Numbered from the stretch's first letter, positions 1-7,275 are shown. The stretch is DNA of 15,942 bases from an uncultured Ruminococcus sp. (GCA_947173865.1 CAMWGS010000017.1:1-15942), one strand, 5' to 3'. A program made the numbers and translations. The notes: generated from the sequence alone by a model not told the origin.

Positions 1-4
1 GATG

Positions 5-33
5 TTGACTTTTCTGGAAAAACGTGATATACT
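5..33 (+). promoter_or_regulatory. promoter of the tRNA-fMet gene
   Basis: TTGACT at 5-10 and TATACT at 28-33 are separated by exactly 17 bp, with an extended -10 TGA in front of the -10 box. Transcription would begin near position 40, about 33 bases before the mature tRNA. No other gene lies between the promoter and the tRNA. Confidence 0.8.
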
Positions 34-72
34 AATATAGTCGCATGGAGATGATGTGACTTGAAAGTATAT

Positions 73-149
<77 letters not shown>

Positions 150-151
150 AA

Positions 152-191
152 AATCCTCGTAAACACGTTGTTTGCGAGGATTATGTTTTAT
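152..191 (+). terminator. terminator of the tRNA-fMet unit
   Basis: The arms 152-164 and 170-182 form a 13-bp stem with one T-G wobble and a 5-base loop (ACGTT). The start is 3 bases after the CCA end. The sequence after the stem is T-rich (ATGTTTTA) but not a clean T run. The long stem and its position support a terminator. Confidence 0.75.
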
Positions 192-545
192 TCACATAAC
201 GGAATTTGACGTTTCATACCCTTACGGAGTTTTGAGTTTATGGATATGGAACTATTTTTTTGATTTTTGTGTTAACGCAGGTTAACAAATTATCTGGAAA
301 TAACTCCTTGCACTTGATGATTAGTAAATAAAATTAATCATGTGCGGATATATACTACTTATCTTTGTTACAGTATGCACATGATATAAGACGATATAAA
401 AGTTGTAATTGTGAAATACACAGAATATTTCATTCTGTTTAGGCTTATCATATTTAATATGACCTAATGGGATTAGTTTTTAATCAGTCCAATGATAACG
501 GTAATGACGTGTTTGATATTCAGTGAAAGTACAATCGAAGATTTT
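192..545. other. intergenic region with nested inverted repeats
   Basis: No convincing gene is seen between the tRNA and the 3' end of the convergent LysR gene. The stretch holds several perfect dyads: TGTTAAC/GTTAACA at 270-276 and 281-287, ATGATTA/TAATCAT at 317-323 and 335-341, and ATCATGTGC/GCACATGAT at 337-345 and 377-385. The second and third overlap, so the two hairpins exclude each other. No T run follows them, so they do not look like terminators. Their role is unknown. Confidence 0.4.
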
Positions 546-1421
546 TTAGCTGAAACTTTCTTTTAAACTTTTTAAAAACAGTTCTGCAATAGGCGAAAAA
601 ATCTGATACTTCTTCCAAATAATATACATTTTTGTTTCAAGTGGTGGCATGATAGGACGAAAACAAAGTCCGCTTTCTTTACTTGTATCAATCAGATGCT
701 CAAAAGTAAGCAGATACCCCAATCCCTCACGCACAAATATAGAACCATTATATGCAAGATTAAATGTTCCTGCAATATTTAATTTTTCAAAATTTTCTCC
801 GCACCAGCGTGGAAAATCTACACGGGTACTTTGTTCTGATGTAAACAATGGCAGACCGTACAAGTCATCAAAAGTTAATGCTGTTTTTTCAGCAAGATTG
901 CTTTCCCGACACATAACAACACCCCATTTGTCACTTTTAGGTATAAGTAAATAATTGTACTTTGATAAATTCGGAGGCTCAACTATCACAGCAAGGTCAA
1001 GCAGTCCACGGTCAAGACGTTCTGCAACAGGTTCAGTATCTCCGCTGAAAATATGAAAAATAAAATCAGGATATTTTTCTTTGAATGATTTTATTATACG
1101 GGCAAGATATTTTATTTGTATACTCTCAGCACAGCCTATTCGTATTTCTCCGCCTGTGATACTGTCAAGCATACTGAACTCTTCGGCGGTCTTGTCTACC
1201 ATTGCGAGAATATCTCCCGCACGTTTTCGTAAAAGCATTCCCTCATCATTCAATCGCATATTTTTATTAGTACGGATAAATAAAGGGTGTCCGAGTTCTT
1301 CCTCAAGTTTTTTGATTTCTTTTGAAAGTGATGGTTGTGAAATGTGCAGTCGTTCTGCGGCTTTTGTCATGTTTTCTTCTCTTGCAATTTCCATAAAATA
1401 GCGTAATACTCTGATTTCCAT
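546..1421 (-). CDS. LysR-family transcriptional regulator
   Basis: This 291-residue protein has the usual length and layout of the LysR family. An N-terminal winged helix-turn-helix (about residues 1-60, with MTKAAERLHISQPSLSKEIKKL) is followed by a substrate-binding effector domain (about 85-290). I start it at 1421, not at the ATG 15 bases upstream, because that upstream ATG is part of the Shine-Dalgarno sequence (ATGGAGG). The gene is divergent from the hydrolase/oxidoreductase operon at 1563-4774, and family members commonly control the divergent neighbour. It probably regulates that operon and represses its own gene through the dyad at 1468-1484. The effector is unknown. Confidence 0.92.
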   Translation of the reverse strand: MEIRVLRYFMEIAREENMTKAAERLHISQPSLSKEIKKLEEELGHPLFIRTNKNMRLNDEGMLLRKRAGDILAMVDKTAEEFSMLDSITGGEIRIGCAESIQIKYLARIIKSFKEKYPDFIFHIFSGDTEPVAERLDRGLLDLAVIVEPPNLSKYNYLLIPKSDKWGVVMCRESNLAEKTALTFDDLYGLPLFTSEQSTRVDFPRWCGENFEKLNIAGTFNLAYNGSIFVREGLGYLLTFEHLIDTSKESGLCFRPIMPPLETKMYIIWKKYQIFSPIAELFLKSLKESFS

Positions 1422-1450
1422 ATTAAAAACCTCCATAATCTGATAATTTT

Positions 1451-1479
1451 ATTATATCATATTTTGCCATTCCTGTAAA
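1451..1479 (-). promoter_or_regulatory. promoter of the LysR gene
   Basis: On the minus strand TTTACA (1479-1474) and TATAAT (1456-1451) are separated by 17 bp. Transcription would start near 1444, leaving a leader of about 23 bases with a GGAGG site. The -35 box lies inside the dyad at 1468-1484, which fits autorepression. Confidence 0.75.
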
Positions 1480-1484
1480 GAATG
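1468..1484. promoter_or_regulatory. candidate LysR operator
   Basis: The dyad CATTC-N7-GAATG lies in the divergent intergenic region. It has the T-N11-A form typical of LysR-family recognition sites. It covers the -35 box of the regulator's own promoter and ends 22 bp before the -35 box of the divergent operon. That is the usual position for a site that represses the regulator and helps activate the neighbour. Binding by this protein is inferred. Confidence 0.5.
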
Positions 1485-1506
1485 ACAAGCAATTACAAAT
1501 AGATAT

Positions 1507-1535
1507 TTTACATATTGGTAATTCTGTGCTATACT
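1507..1535 (+). promoter_or_regulatory. promoter of the hydrolase-oxidoreductase operon
   Basis: TTTACA (1507-1512) and TATACT (1530-1535) are separated by 17 bp. An extended -10 TG lies at 1527-1528. Transcription would begin near 1541, shortly before the GGAGGTG site of the first gene. Confidence 0.75.
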
Positions 1536-1562
1536 GAAATTACAGAACATGGAGGTGATGAA

Positions 1563-1802
1563 ATGGCACTGGCAACCGATAGAATTGCTGTCATAACTGA
1601 AAATTTGGTTGATGCTGGTCTTGATGAAAATAAAATAGCAGAATGTCTAGAAATGCTTGATAATCAGAACTTTTCAGCATTACAGAAATTTCTTTACGAC
1701 TATCGTCGAAAACTTCTTGACAGCATACATGAGTACAACAAGCAGATTGACTGCCTTGACTATTTCACATACACACTGAAAAAATCTATGGAGGTAAAGT
1801 AA
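1563..1802 (+). CDS. small conserved helical protein, first gene of the LysR-linked operon
   Basis: This is a 79-residue acidic protein predicted to be all helical, with no signal peptide or membrane segment. It ends in a basic stretch followed by DSIHEYNKQIDCLDYFTYTLKKS. Small proteins with this kind of C-terminal sequence are, as I recall, common in Clostridia next to regulators and oxidoreductases, but I know no function. The start at 1563 is set by GGAGGTG just upstream; in-frame codons back to 1515 overlap the promoter and are unlikely to be translated. The stop lies 1 base before the next gene, whose ribosome binding site is inside this gene, so the two are probably translationally coupled. 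Confidence 0.75.
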   Translation: MALATDRIAVITENLVDAGLDENKIAECLEMLDNQNFSALQKFLYDYRRKLLDSIHEYNKQIDCLDYFTYTLKKSMEVK

Positions 1803-1803
1803 T

Positions 1804-2778
1804 ATGGAAAACGAAAAGCTTATTTTAACTGAGGAATGGGATAAAACGTTCCCGAAAAGCGATAAGGTAAATCACAGAAAAATTACATTCCACAATCGCT
1901 ACGGTATTACGCTTGCGGCAGATTTATACGAGCCGAAAAATGCAGAAGGAAAACTGCCTGCTATTGCGGTATGCGGACCGTTCGGTGCAGTCAAGGAGCA
2001 GTCGTCGGGATTATATGCACAAACGCTTGCGGAACGTGGATTTCTGACAATTGCTTTTGACCCGTCGTTTACAGGTGAAAGCGGTGGTTCGCCTCGTTAC
2101 GTGGCATCTCCCGACATCAATACAGAAGATTTTTCCGCAGCAGTTGATTTTTTATCAGTACAGGAAAATGTTGACTCAGAAAAAATCGGTATACTTGGAA
2201 TATGTGGCTGGGGTGGTATGGCACTGAATGCGGCTGCAAACGATACTCGTATCAAGGTAACTGTCGCTTCAACTATGTACGACATGACTCGTGTGAATGC
2301 AAGAGGTTATTTTGATTCAATGGACGCAGATGCACGTTATGAACAGCGTAAGGCTCTCAATGCACAGAGAACAGAGGATTATAAAAACGGTAGTTATCAG
2401 CTTGGCGGAGGCGTTGTTGACCCTCTTCCTGAAGATGCACCTTTCTATGTAAAGGATTATTACGATTATTATAAAACGAATCGTGGCTATCACAAACGTT
2501 CACTGAACTCCAATGGAGGTTGGAATACAACTTCTGCACTTTCATTTATGAATATGCCGATTTTGCAGTATTCTGATGAAATCCGTAGTGCTGTATTGGT
2601 TATTCATGGAGAAAAAGCACATTCACGTTATTTCAGTGAGGACGCTTTTAAAAATCTCAAAGGCGATAACAAAGAACTGCTGATTATTCCGAATGCCGTT
2701 CATACTGATTTGTATGACTGTATGGATATTATCCCATTTGACAAGCTGGAAAGTTTCTATCGTGAGTATCTGAAATAA
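1804..2778 (+). CDS. alpha/beta hydrolase with Cys nucleophile (dienelactone hydrolase-like)
   Basis: This 324-residue cytoplasmic protein has an alpha/beta hydrolase fold. The nucleophile elbow reads GICGWGG, so Cys134 stands where serine hydrolases have Ser. His300 (NAVHTD) is the likely catalytic His. Glu270 in VIHGEKAHS sits near the acid position. Dienelactone hydrolases use a Cys in this place, and related proteins of unknown substrate are common in gut bacteria. There is no signal peptide. It is the second gene of the LysR-linked operon, 1 base after the first and 22 bases before the lipoprotein gene. Substrate is unknown; the neighbours suggest detoxification or redox metabolism of small carbonyl or ester compounds. 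Confidence 0.85.
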   Translation: MENEKLILTEEWDKTFPKSDKVNHRKITFHNRYGITLAADLYEPKNAEGKLPAIAVCGPFGAVKEQSSGLYAQTLAERGFLTIAFDPSFTGESGGSPRYVASPDINTEDFSAAVDFLSVQENVDSEKIGILGICGWGGMALNAAANDTRIKVTVASTMYDMTRVNARGYFDSMDADARYEQRKALNAQRTEDYKNGSYQLGGGVVDPLPEDAPFYVKDYYDYYKTNRGYHKRSLNSNGGWNTTSALSFMNMPILQYSDEIRSAVLVIHGEKAHSRYFSEDAFKNLKGDNKELLIIPNAVHTDLYDCMDIIPFDKLESFYREYLK

Positions 2779-2800
2779 TTAAAATATACAGGAGAAAGCT

Positions 2801-4774
2801 ATGAAAAGACTGATACTTTCGGTGTTTACTGCATTGACAGCAATAACAGGAACATTCGGCGTTAACGGTTGCGACAAAATGGCGGACGGCACAGTTATTA
2901 CATCGCAGACTGCAATTGTTTCAGATACTTTACAGCAGGATTTTACTATTCAGGATTTGAATAATTTGCAGGATTTTCTACTTGCAAAACCAACACAGGA
3001 AGATTTAAATGGGAAACCATATGACCTTGACGGAGACGGTAAATGGTCTGTATTTGATTTGTGCCTTATGAGACAGAAAGTTATTGCAACTACTGAACAT
3101 CATTCTGATACGCTTGTAGCATATTTTTCAAGAACAGGTACAACGGAAGTGATTGCAGACTATATCATTGATATTACAGGTGCAGACGTTTTTGAAATTG
3201 AGGCTTCTGTACCATATACTGACGAAGATATTCAATACTCTGATTCGTCATGCCGTGCCAATCGTGAGCAGAATGACAAATCTGTCCGTCCTAAGATTAA
3301 AGATACCATTGAAAATATTGAGCAATATGACACAATTTTTGTTGGCTATCCGATATGGTGGAATCAGGAACCTCGTATTATAGATACATTTTTGGAGAGT
3401 TATGATTTTTCGGGAGCAACAGTGATTCCATTCTGTACCTCTCACAGCAGTGGAATTGGTACAAGTGAGAGCAATATTAAAAATCTTGACGTGGAATACG
3501 GGGAGTTACTCTCGGGAAAGCGATTCTCGGCTTCATCAACAGAAAAAGATGTTTCTGAATGGCTTGATACTCTGCCTGTATCGAAAAAGGAGACTGAAAC
3601 CAAAATGAATATTGAAGTAAACGGACATACGCTTACGGCAACTCTTGCAGATAACTCCTCCGCAAAGGCATTTGCAGAACTGATAAAGTCTGAACCGCTG
3701 ACGATTGAAATGAATGATTACGGCGGTTTTGAAAAAGTCGGCAGATTATCCGAAAATCTACCGAAAAATGATGAACAAATTACGACTGAGGCAGGAGATA
3801 TTATTCTTTATCAGGGTAATCAGGTTACAATTTATTACGATGAGAATACATGGAATTTTACACGGCTTGGCAAAATTGATAATATAACGCAGTCAGAATT
3901 AAAAGAAATTCTTGGAACAGGCAGTGTATTGGTTACATTTTCTCTTGAAAGAAAAACAGGAGTATTCGATATGAAGAGTAAAACTGTTATGCTTAATAGC
4001 GGTTATGAAATGCCGATTCTCGGACTTGGAACGTATAGTCTGCTTGATGACACCTGTGTCAATTCTGTTGTTGCTGAACTGCAAAGTGGTGGCAGACTTA
4101 TTGATACAGCGTATATGTATCATAATGAGGAATCTGTCGGTAAAGGTATCAGGCAGTCTGGTGTTCCGAGAGAAGAAGTCTTTGTAGAAACAAAGCTATA
4201 TCCGAATCAATATGCAGATGCTGAAAATGCGATTGATGAAGCACTTGAAAAACTCGGTGTGGAATATATTGACCTGATGTTACTGCATCATCCTGGAACA
4301 AATGATGTAGAGGCTTACAAGACTATGGAACAGGCTGTTGCTGACGGAAAAATCCGCTCAATCGGACTTTCAAACTGGTACATTGAAGAACTGGAAGACT
4401 TTCTGTCACAGATTTCAATTATGCCTGCTGTTGTACAGAATGAGATACACCCATATTATCAGGAAATTGAAGTTGTACCGTATATTCAGTCGCTTGGAAT
4501 TGTTGTACAAGGTTGGTATCCGCTCGGAGGCAGAGGATATACAGCCGAACTTCTCAGTGATGAAACAATTAAAAAAATTGCGGAAAATCATGGTGTATCT
4601 TCGGCACAGGTCATTCTTCGCTGGAATTTGCAAAGGAATGTTATTGTTATTCCTGGTTCAAGCAATCCTGACCATATCAAAGAGAATCTTGACTTATTCG
4701 GATTTGAATTATCCGACAATGAAATGGAGCAGATTAAGGCTATCAATCGTGATGAAAAGCATGATTGGTATTAA
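2801..4774 (+). CDS. exported lipoprotein: dockerin, flavodoxin, cyclophilin-like and aldo-keto reductase domains
   Basis: The 657-residue product starts with an export signal ending in a lipobox-like VNGC (Cys24). A dockerin-like segment at about 48-97 has one intact calcium loop (Asp75, 77, 79, 86) and a poor first half. A flavodoxin domain follows at about 103-260, with phosphate loop SRTGTT at 110-115 and the YPIWW motif. A cyclophilin-like beta domain covers about 269-383. A full aldo-keto reductase runs from 391 to the end, with tetrad Asp435, Tyr440, Lys465 and His496. Flavodoxin plus cyclophilin-like fusions are familiar in gut Firmicutes, but an aldo-keto reductase attached to an exported chain is odd, since NADPH is cytosolic. 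Sequences resembling ribosome binding sites lie at both internal junctions (see 3958-3973). Third gene of the operon, with an AGGAG site upstream. Confidence 0.85.
   Translation: MKRLILSVFTALTAITGTFGVNGCDKMADGTVITSQTAIVSDTLQQDFTIQDLNNLQDFLLAKPTQEDLNGKPYDLDGDGKWSVFDLCLMRQKVIATTEHHSDTLVAYFSRTGTTEVIADYIIDITGADVFEIEASVPYTDEDIQYSDSSCRANREQNDKSVRPKIKDTIENIEQYDTIFVGYPIWWNQEPRIIDTFLESYDFSGATVIPFCTSHSSGIGTSESNIKNLDVEYGELLSGKRFSASSTEKDVSEWLDTLPVSKKETETKMNIEVNGHTLTATLADNSSAKAFAELIKSEPLTIEMNDYGGFEKVGRLSENLPKNDEQITTEAGDIILYQGNQVTIYYDENTWNFTRLGKIDNITQSELKEILGTGSVLVTFSLERKTGVFDMKSKTVMLNSGYEMPILGLGTYSLLDDTCVNSVVAELQSGGRLIDTAYMYHNEESVGKGIRQSGVPREEVFVETKLYPNQYADAENAIDEALEKLGVEYIDLMLLHHPGTNDVEAYKTMEQAVADGKIRSIGLSNWYIEELEDFLSQISIMPAVVQNEIHPYYQEIEVVPYIQSLGIVVQGWYPLGGRGYTAELLSDETIKKIAENHGVSSAQVILRWNLQRNVIVIPGSSNPDHIKENLDLFGFELSDNEMEQIKAINRDEKHDWY
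3958..3973 (+). promoter_or_regulatory. possible internal ribosome binding site and start for the reductase domain
   Basis: AGGAG at 3958-3962 lies 8 bases before an in-frame ATG at 3971. That ATG is Met391, exactly where the aldo-keto reductase begins (MKSKTVMLNSGYEMP). Initiation here would yield a free cytosolic reductase of 267 residues. This is read from sequence; use of the site is inferred. Confidence 0.4.
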
Positions 4775-4788
4775 TTAAAAAAATAAAT

Positions 4789-4818
4789 GGGCGGAGCAGT
4801 TACGCTCCGCTCATATTT
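4789..4818. terminator. bidirectional terminator between the lipoprotein operon and the integrase gene
   Basis: GGGCGGAGC (4789-4797) pairs with GCTCCGCTC (4804-4812), nine pairs with one wobble and a 6-base loop. ATATTTT follows on the plus strand. On the minus strand the stem is followed by a long T run (complement of 4775-4786). It can end both convergent genes. The left end of the mobile element should lie at or very near it. Confidence 0.85.
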
Positions 4819-6018
4819 TCAGAAAAGACCAGCTATTTTGTTCATGCTGTCACGCATAAGGTCAAGTGAGGAATGGCAATACAAATCCATAGTTATCTGT
4901 ACAGTAGCGTGACCTAAAATGTCACTGAGAGCCTTGATATTCACACCATTTTCGATAGCTCTTGTTGCAAAAGTGTGGCGTAGTGCGTGGAAATTTGCGT
5001 GTTCAATTTCAGCTACCGCAAGCAGATAATTCAGAGCATCACGCATTGTATGAGGTTCAACACAGGTACCGAACGGCATTGAGAATACAAATCCGTTTGG
5101 CATAATAGGAACGCCAAGAGACATATATTCCTGTTGCTGATGTTCCTTGTGTTCAAGAAGCATGGTCCAGACATTCTGTGGAATTGGAATTTCTCTGTAT
5201 CCCTTCGGAGTTTTGACATTACCTTCAATGAGAGTAGTGGAGCAGGTATCTTCGTCATCTTCATCAATTTCTTCAAGCTCATTCAGATTTTTCTTGATAC
5301 GCTGGAGGGTACGGCTGATTTTTATAGTACCTTTGTTGAAATTCACGTCAGTCCAGCGTAATGCACAGAGTTCGCCGATACGTAAGCCTGTTGCGAGGTC
5401 AAAAAGAATTGCAAATCCGAGCCTGTGGGTATATATTACACTTAGAAGTTTTGCCTGCTCATCTACGGACAATACACGCATTTCCTTCTTCTCCTGACGT
5501 GGAATAACCGTTCCGTGAGTCGGATTGTTTATGATTATTCCGTTGATACAAGCCTGCTCCATTGCCTGATGAAACATATTGTGGAGGTTGCGGATTGTCT
5601 TTGCCGAAAGACCGCCTTTGCCGTCGGTTCGTCCGTTTTCGAACTTCTGGTTATAGAAGTTTTGAATTACGGCAGGAGTAACCTGCTGTATCGGAATATC
5701 GCCTAATATCAGGATAATATGGTTGTGGACATATCCTTCGTAGCTTATGTAGGTTGAAGGTCTGATACTTACGGAAGCGTAGTTCTGAAGCCACTGTATA
5801 AGCCAGTCCTTCAGCAGAAGTCTGTTCGGGGTAACATAAGCACCTGTTTGTTTATTATGAAGCACGGCGTTGAGTTTTTCAGCGACTTCCTTGCGGGTTT
5901 TGCCGTAGACGGAACGCTGAATCTGTCTGCCTTTATCGTCACGACCATCCGAATAACGTCCTTCCCATGTACCGTTGGAACGCCTGCGGATTGAGCCTTC
6001 GTTATTGCCTTTTTTCAT
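4819..6018 (-). CDS. int: tyrosine site-specific integrase, Tn916 type
   Basis: This 399-residue enzyme cuts and joins the element's att sites through a covalent tyrosine intermediate. An arm-binding N-terminal domain (about 1-55, EGSIRRRSNGTWEGRYSDG) is followed by a SAM-like core-binding domain (about 65-160) and the catalytic domain (180-395). Catalytic residues are visible: Arg213 (TGLRIGEL), probably Lys269 (NVKTPKG), His344 and Arg347 (HALRHTF), His370 (LGHA) and Tyr380 (MDLYCH). Residues 245-258 form an acidic insertion between catalytic strands. It overlaps xis by 4 bases (ATGA), so the two are made together. The stop overlaps a copy of TTTTCAGAAAAG, the core of the element's dispersed motif. 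Length and Xis partner match the Tn916 family. Confidence 0.95.
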   Translation of the reverse strand: MKKGNNEGSIRRRSNGTWEGRYSDGRDDKGRQIQRSVYGKTRKEVAEKLNAVLHNKQTGAYVTPNRLLLKDWLIQWLQNYASVSIRPSTYISYEGYVHNHIILILGDIPIQQVTPAVIQNFYNQKFENGRTDGKGGLSAKTIRNLHNMFHQAMEQACINGIIINNPTHGTVIPRQEKKEMRVLSVDEQAKLLSVIYTHRLGFAILFDLATGLRIGELCALRWTDVNFNKGTIKISRTLQRIKKNLNELEEIDEDDEDTCSTTLIEGNVKTPKGYREIPIPQNVWTMLLEHKEHQQQEYMSLGVPIMPNGFVFSMPFGTCVEPHTMRDALNYLLAVAEIEHANFHALRHTFATRAIENGVNIKALSDILGHATVQITMDLYCHSSLDLMRDSMNKIAGLF

Positions 6019-6227
6019 TTGTAAATCACCTCGTTTGTGTTATTGAGCCAGTTCAGAAAATTATCACGGGTAACTCGGAGTTGTTTGCCGAGTTTAAGGA
6101 CTGGAAAGCCCTTTGAGTTCATGAGATTGTAGCCTGATGTCAGCGAAATATTGAGATAACCTGCAATATCCTTTGCCGTCATCACAAGAGGAAGTTCCTC
6201 ATTGGAATTAAATTTTGGTAAATTCAT
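6015..6227 (-). CDS. xis: excisionase-like winged-helix DNA-binding protein
   Basis: This 70-residue protein has the excisionase/AlpA-type helix-turn-helix: MTAKDIAGYLNISLTSGYNLMNSKGFPVLKLGKQLRV is seen around residues 16-52, with a wing ending in a basic strand. It should bind near att and direct Int toward excision. It starts with ATG behind an AAAGGCGG site. Its stop overlaps the integrase start in ATGA, the compact xis-int order of Tn916-like elements. The Shine-Dalgarno sequence lies inside an inverted repeat (6233-6278), which could hold down its translation. Confidence 0.88.
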   Translation of the reverse strand: MNLPKFNSNEELPLVMTAKDIAGYLNISLTSGYNLMNSKGFPVLKLGKQLRVTRDNFLNWLNNTNEVIYK

Positions 6228-6232
6228 AAAAA

Positions 6233-6278
6233 AATACCGCCTTTCATATATTTTTTTATTTATATGTTGGGCGGTATT
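6233..6278 (-). promoter_or_regulatory. inverted repeat that can mask the xis ribosome binding site
   Basis: AATACCGCC (6233-6241) and GGCGGTATT (6270-6278) are a perfect 9-bp inverted repeat with a 28-base spacer. In the minus-strand transcript the proximal arm contains the GGCGG used as xis Shine-Dalgarno sequence and is followed by seven U. The pair could close the site or act as an attenuator. The plus strand also has a T run after its right arm. Confidence 0.5.
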
Positions 6279-6317
6279 ATTTTTTAATTTTCAGATTATG
6301 TCATTAATTCTTAATGT

Positions 6318-6404
6318 TTACATTTCCATAAGAAAATCATCATAGCAGCCATTACATTTGATATTCTGTATTGTTGAGTAAAGCAGGTCGTAGTCCATGA
6401 ACAT
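6318..6404 (-). CDS. possible 28-residue micro-ORF with a CxxC pair
   Basis: An open frame upstream of xis on the same strand reads MFMDYDLLYSTIQNIKCNGC and then YDDFLMEM. It looks protein-like and contains a CxxC pair, but the Shine-Dalgarno sequence is weak (GAAG) and an in-frame stop lies just upstream. It may be a small leader gene or a gene remnant in the otherwise empty 6228-6517 stretch. Confidence 0.25.
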   Translation of the reverse strand: MFMDYDLLYSTIQNIKCNGCYDDFLMEM

Positions 6405-6422
6405 ATCTTCAATGTCGGATTA

Positions 6423-6431
6423 TGATATAAT
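6423..6431 (+). promoter_or_regulatory. extended -10 promoter for the plus-strand element genes
   Basis: TGATATAAT is a perfect extended -10 box. The -35 region 17 bp upstream is weak, which is usual for extended -10 promoters. Transcription would start near 6438, giving a leader of about 80 bases that contains the hairpin at 6466-6497. Confidence 0.6.
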
Positions 6432-6465
6432 ATACGCATACCACCAAGCACGGAGTATGCAAGCA

Positions 6466-6497
6466 AAAAAACTTCGTTCTGAATGGACGAAGTTTTT
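6466..6497 (+). promoter_or_regulatory. leader hairpin with T run ahead of the first plus-strand gene
   Basis: AAAACTTCGT (6468-6477) pairs perfectly with ACGAAGTTTT (6487-6496) around a 9-base loop; another A-T pair extends it. It ends in five T and is followed 8 bases later by the AAGGAGG of the next gene. The form is that of an intrinsic terminator placed inside a leader, so it may act as an attenuator. Confidence 0.55.
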
Positions 6498-6517
6498 ATT
6501 TATAAGGAGGAATTTAC

Positions 6518-6973
6518 ATGACCTACAAAGAAATGACCAAGAAGTATGAAGAGCGTGGTCTGACTGACTATCAGCTCCGCACTCTGGAAGACCTGAAAGA
6601 GATTCATGGCGTTGATGTTCGTGAACTGTCTGGTTACTCCGGACTGTCTGATGCAAATAGGAATCTGTTTGATGTAACTGTTCTGCGTTTCTATAATGCT
6701 CACGGTCTGAACAGCAGACTTGAACTCAGACCGAAAGCTGTTAATTATGTAGCTGAAACGGAGTATGACATGAAAATCGGCGAAAATGAAGCGGAAACTA
6801 TGGGAATCGTGATAGATTCAATTAACCATAATGGCAAAAAACGTAGATTGCATAGGTATGTGTTCAACAAAAATGTTCCATTTTCAGAGTGCAGAAAGAA
6901 TGTTACCGAATACCTTTGCTTTGAACTTAAAGGGGTATGGTTTCACATCACTGAAAAAGGAGAATGGTACTGA
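6518..6973 (+). CDS. hypothetical protein, first gene of the plus-strand operon
   Basis: This 151-residue protein is not recognised. Its first third is charged and helical (YKEMTKKYEERGLTDYQLRTLEDLKEIHGVDVRELSG). The rest alternates short strands and charged turns and ends in WFHITEKGEWY. There is no signal peptide, membrane segment or cysteine cluster. The start is firm: a perfect AAGGAGG lies 7 bases before the ATG. A TYKE-like opening recurs in the next small gene (KYKETIRKYNG), though I cannot show homology. It lies between the int-xis block and the replication helicase, where many elements keep regulatory or copy-control genes; that is only a positional hint. Confidence 0.8.
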   Translation: MTYKEMTKKYEERGLTDYQLRTLEDLKEIHGVDVRELSGYSGLSDANRNLFDVTVLRFYNAHGLNSRLELRPKAVNYVAETEYDMKIGENEAETMGIVIDSINHNGKKRRLHRYVFNKNVPFSECRKNVTEYLCFELKGVWFHITEKGEWY

Positions 6974-7016
6974 AATGACGAATTTTAAAATGTTTTTTAG
7001 TCAGGAGGTGAACAAA

Positions 7017-7232
7017 GTGAAATATAAGGAAACAATAAGGAAATACAATGGTACACCAGTTTACGACTGGGAACTGGAAAAGGTTAAAGACTGGACACTG
7101 AACGAAATTCGTAACAGAATTTGGAATGAAGTCAGTTGTGGTCAACCTGTTCCATGTTGTGTGTCCGTTGCGGCACTCAGATATGAACTGAAAAGACGTG
7201 GTGAAATTCCGGTTGGTTATCATAACACATAA
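7017..7232 (+). CDS. hypothetical small protein, GTG start
   Basis: I place the start at GTG 7017 because a perfect AGGAGGTG ends 6 bases before it. An in-frame ATG at 6975, 1 base after the previous stop, is the alternative and would add 14 residues. The 71-residue product begins KYKETIRKYNGTPVYDWELE after its initiator, is rich in Trp and charged residues, and has a Cys pair in PCCVSVAALRYELKRRGEIP. That last part may be a helix for protein or DNA contact. No family is recognised. It follows the 151-residue gene closely and probably shares its transcript. Confidence 0.7.
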   Translation: MKYKETIRKYNGTPVYDWELEKVKDWTLNEIRNRIWNEVSCGQPVPCCVSVAALRYELKRRGEIPVGYHNT

Positions 7233-7237
7233 AAAAT

Positions 7238-7268
7238 AATGCAGCGGTTCAGGCAAAACCACTGCATT
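7238..7268. other. stem-loop after the small gene
   Basis: AATGCAG-C-GGTT (7238-7249) pairs with AACC-A-CTGCATT (7257-7268), eleven pairs with one mismatch and a 7-base loop. The T run lies on the minus-strand side (complement of 7231-7236), with A residues after it on the plus strand. As a terminator it would therefore work best on minus-strand transcripts, though no minus-strand gene is seen here. Confidence 0.5.
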
Positions 7269-7275
7269 AAAAATT

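Noticed and set aside
213..237. Similarity of CCCTTACGGAGTTTTGA to CCCTTCGGAGTTTTGA inside the integrase gene (about 5200-5217), as an att site or integrase remnant
   Set aside because: The match is short and the integrase copy is protein-coding (VKTPKGYR); the surrounding bases do not continue the similarity.
4338..4778. A 146-codon plus-strand frame inside the lipoprotein gene
   Set aside because: It is out of frame with the aldo-keto reductase, whose motifs continue unbroken to the stop.
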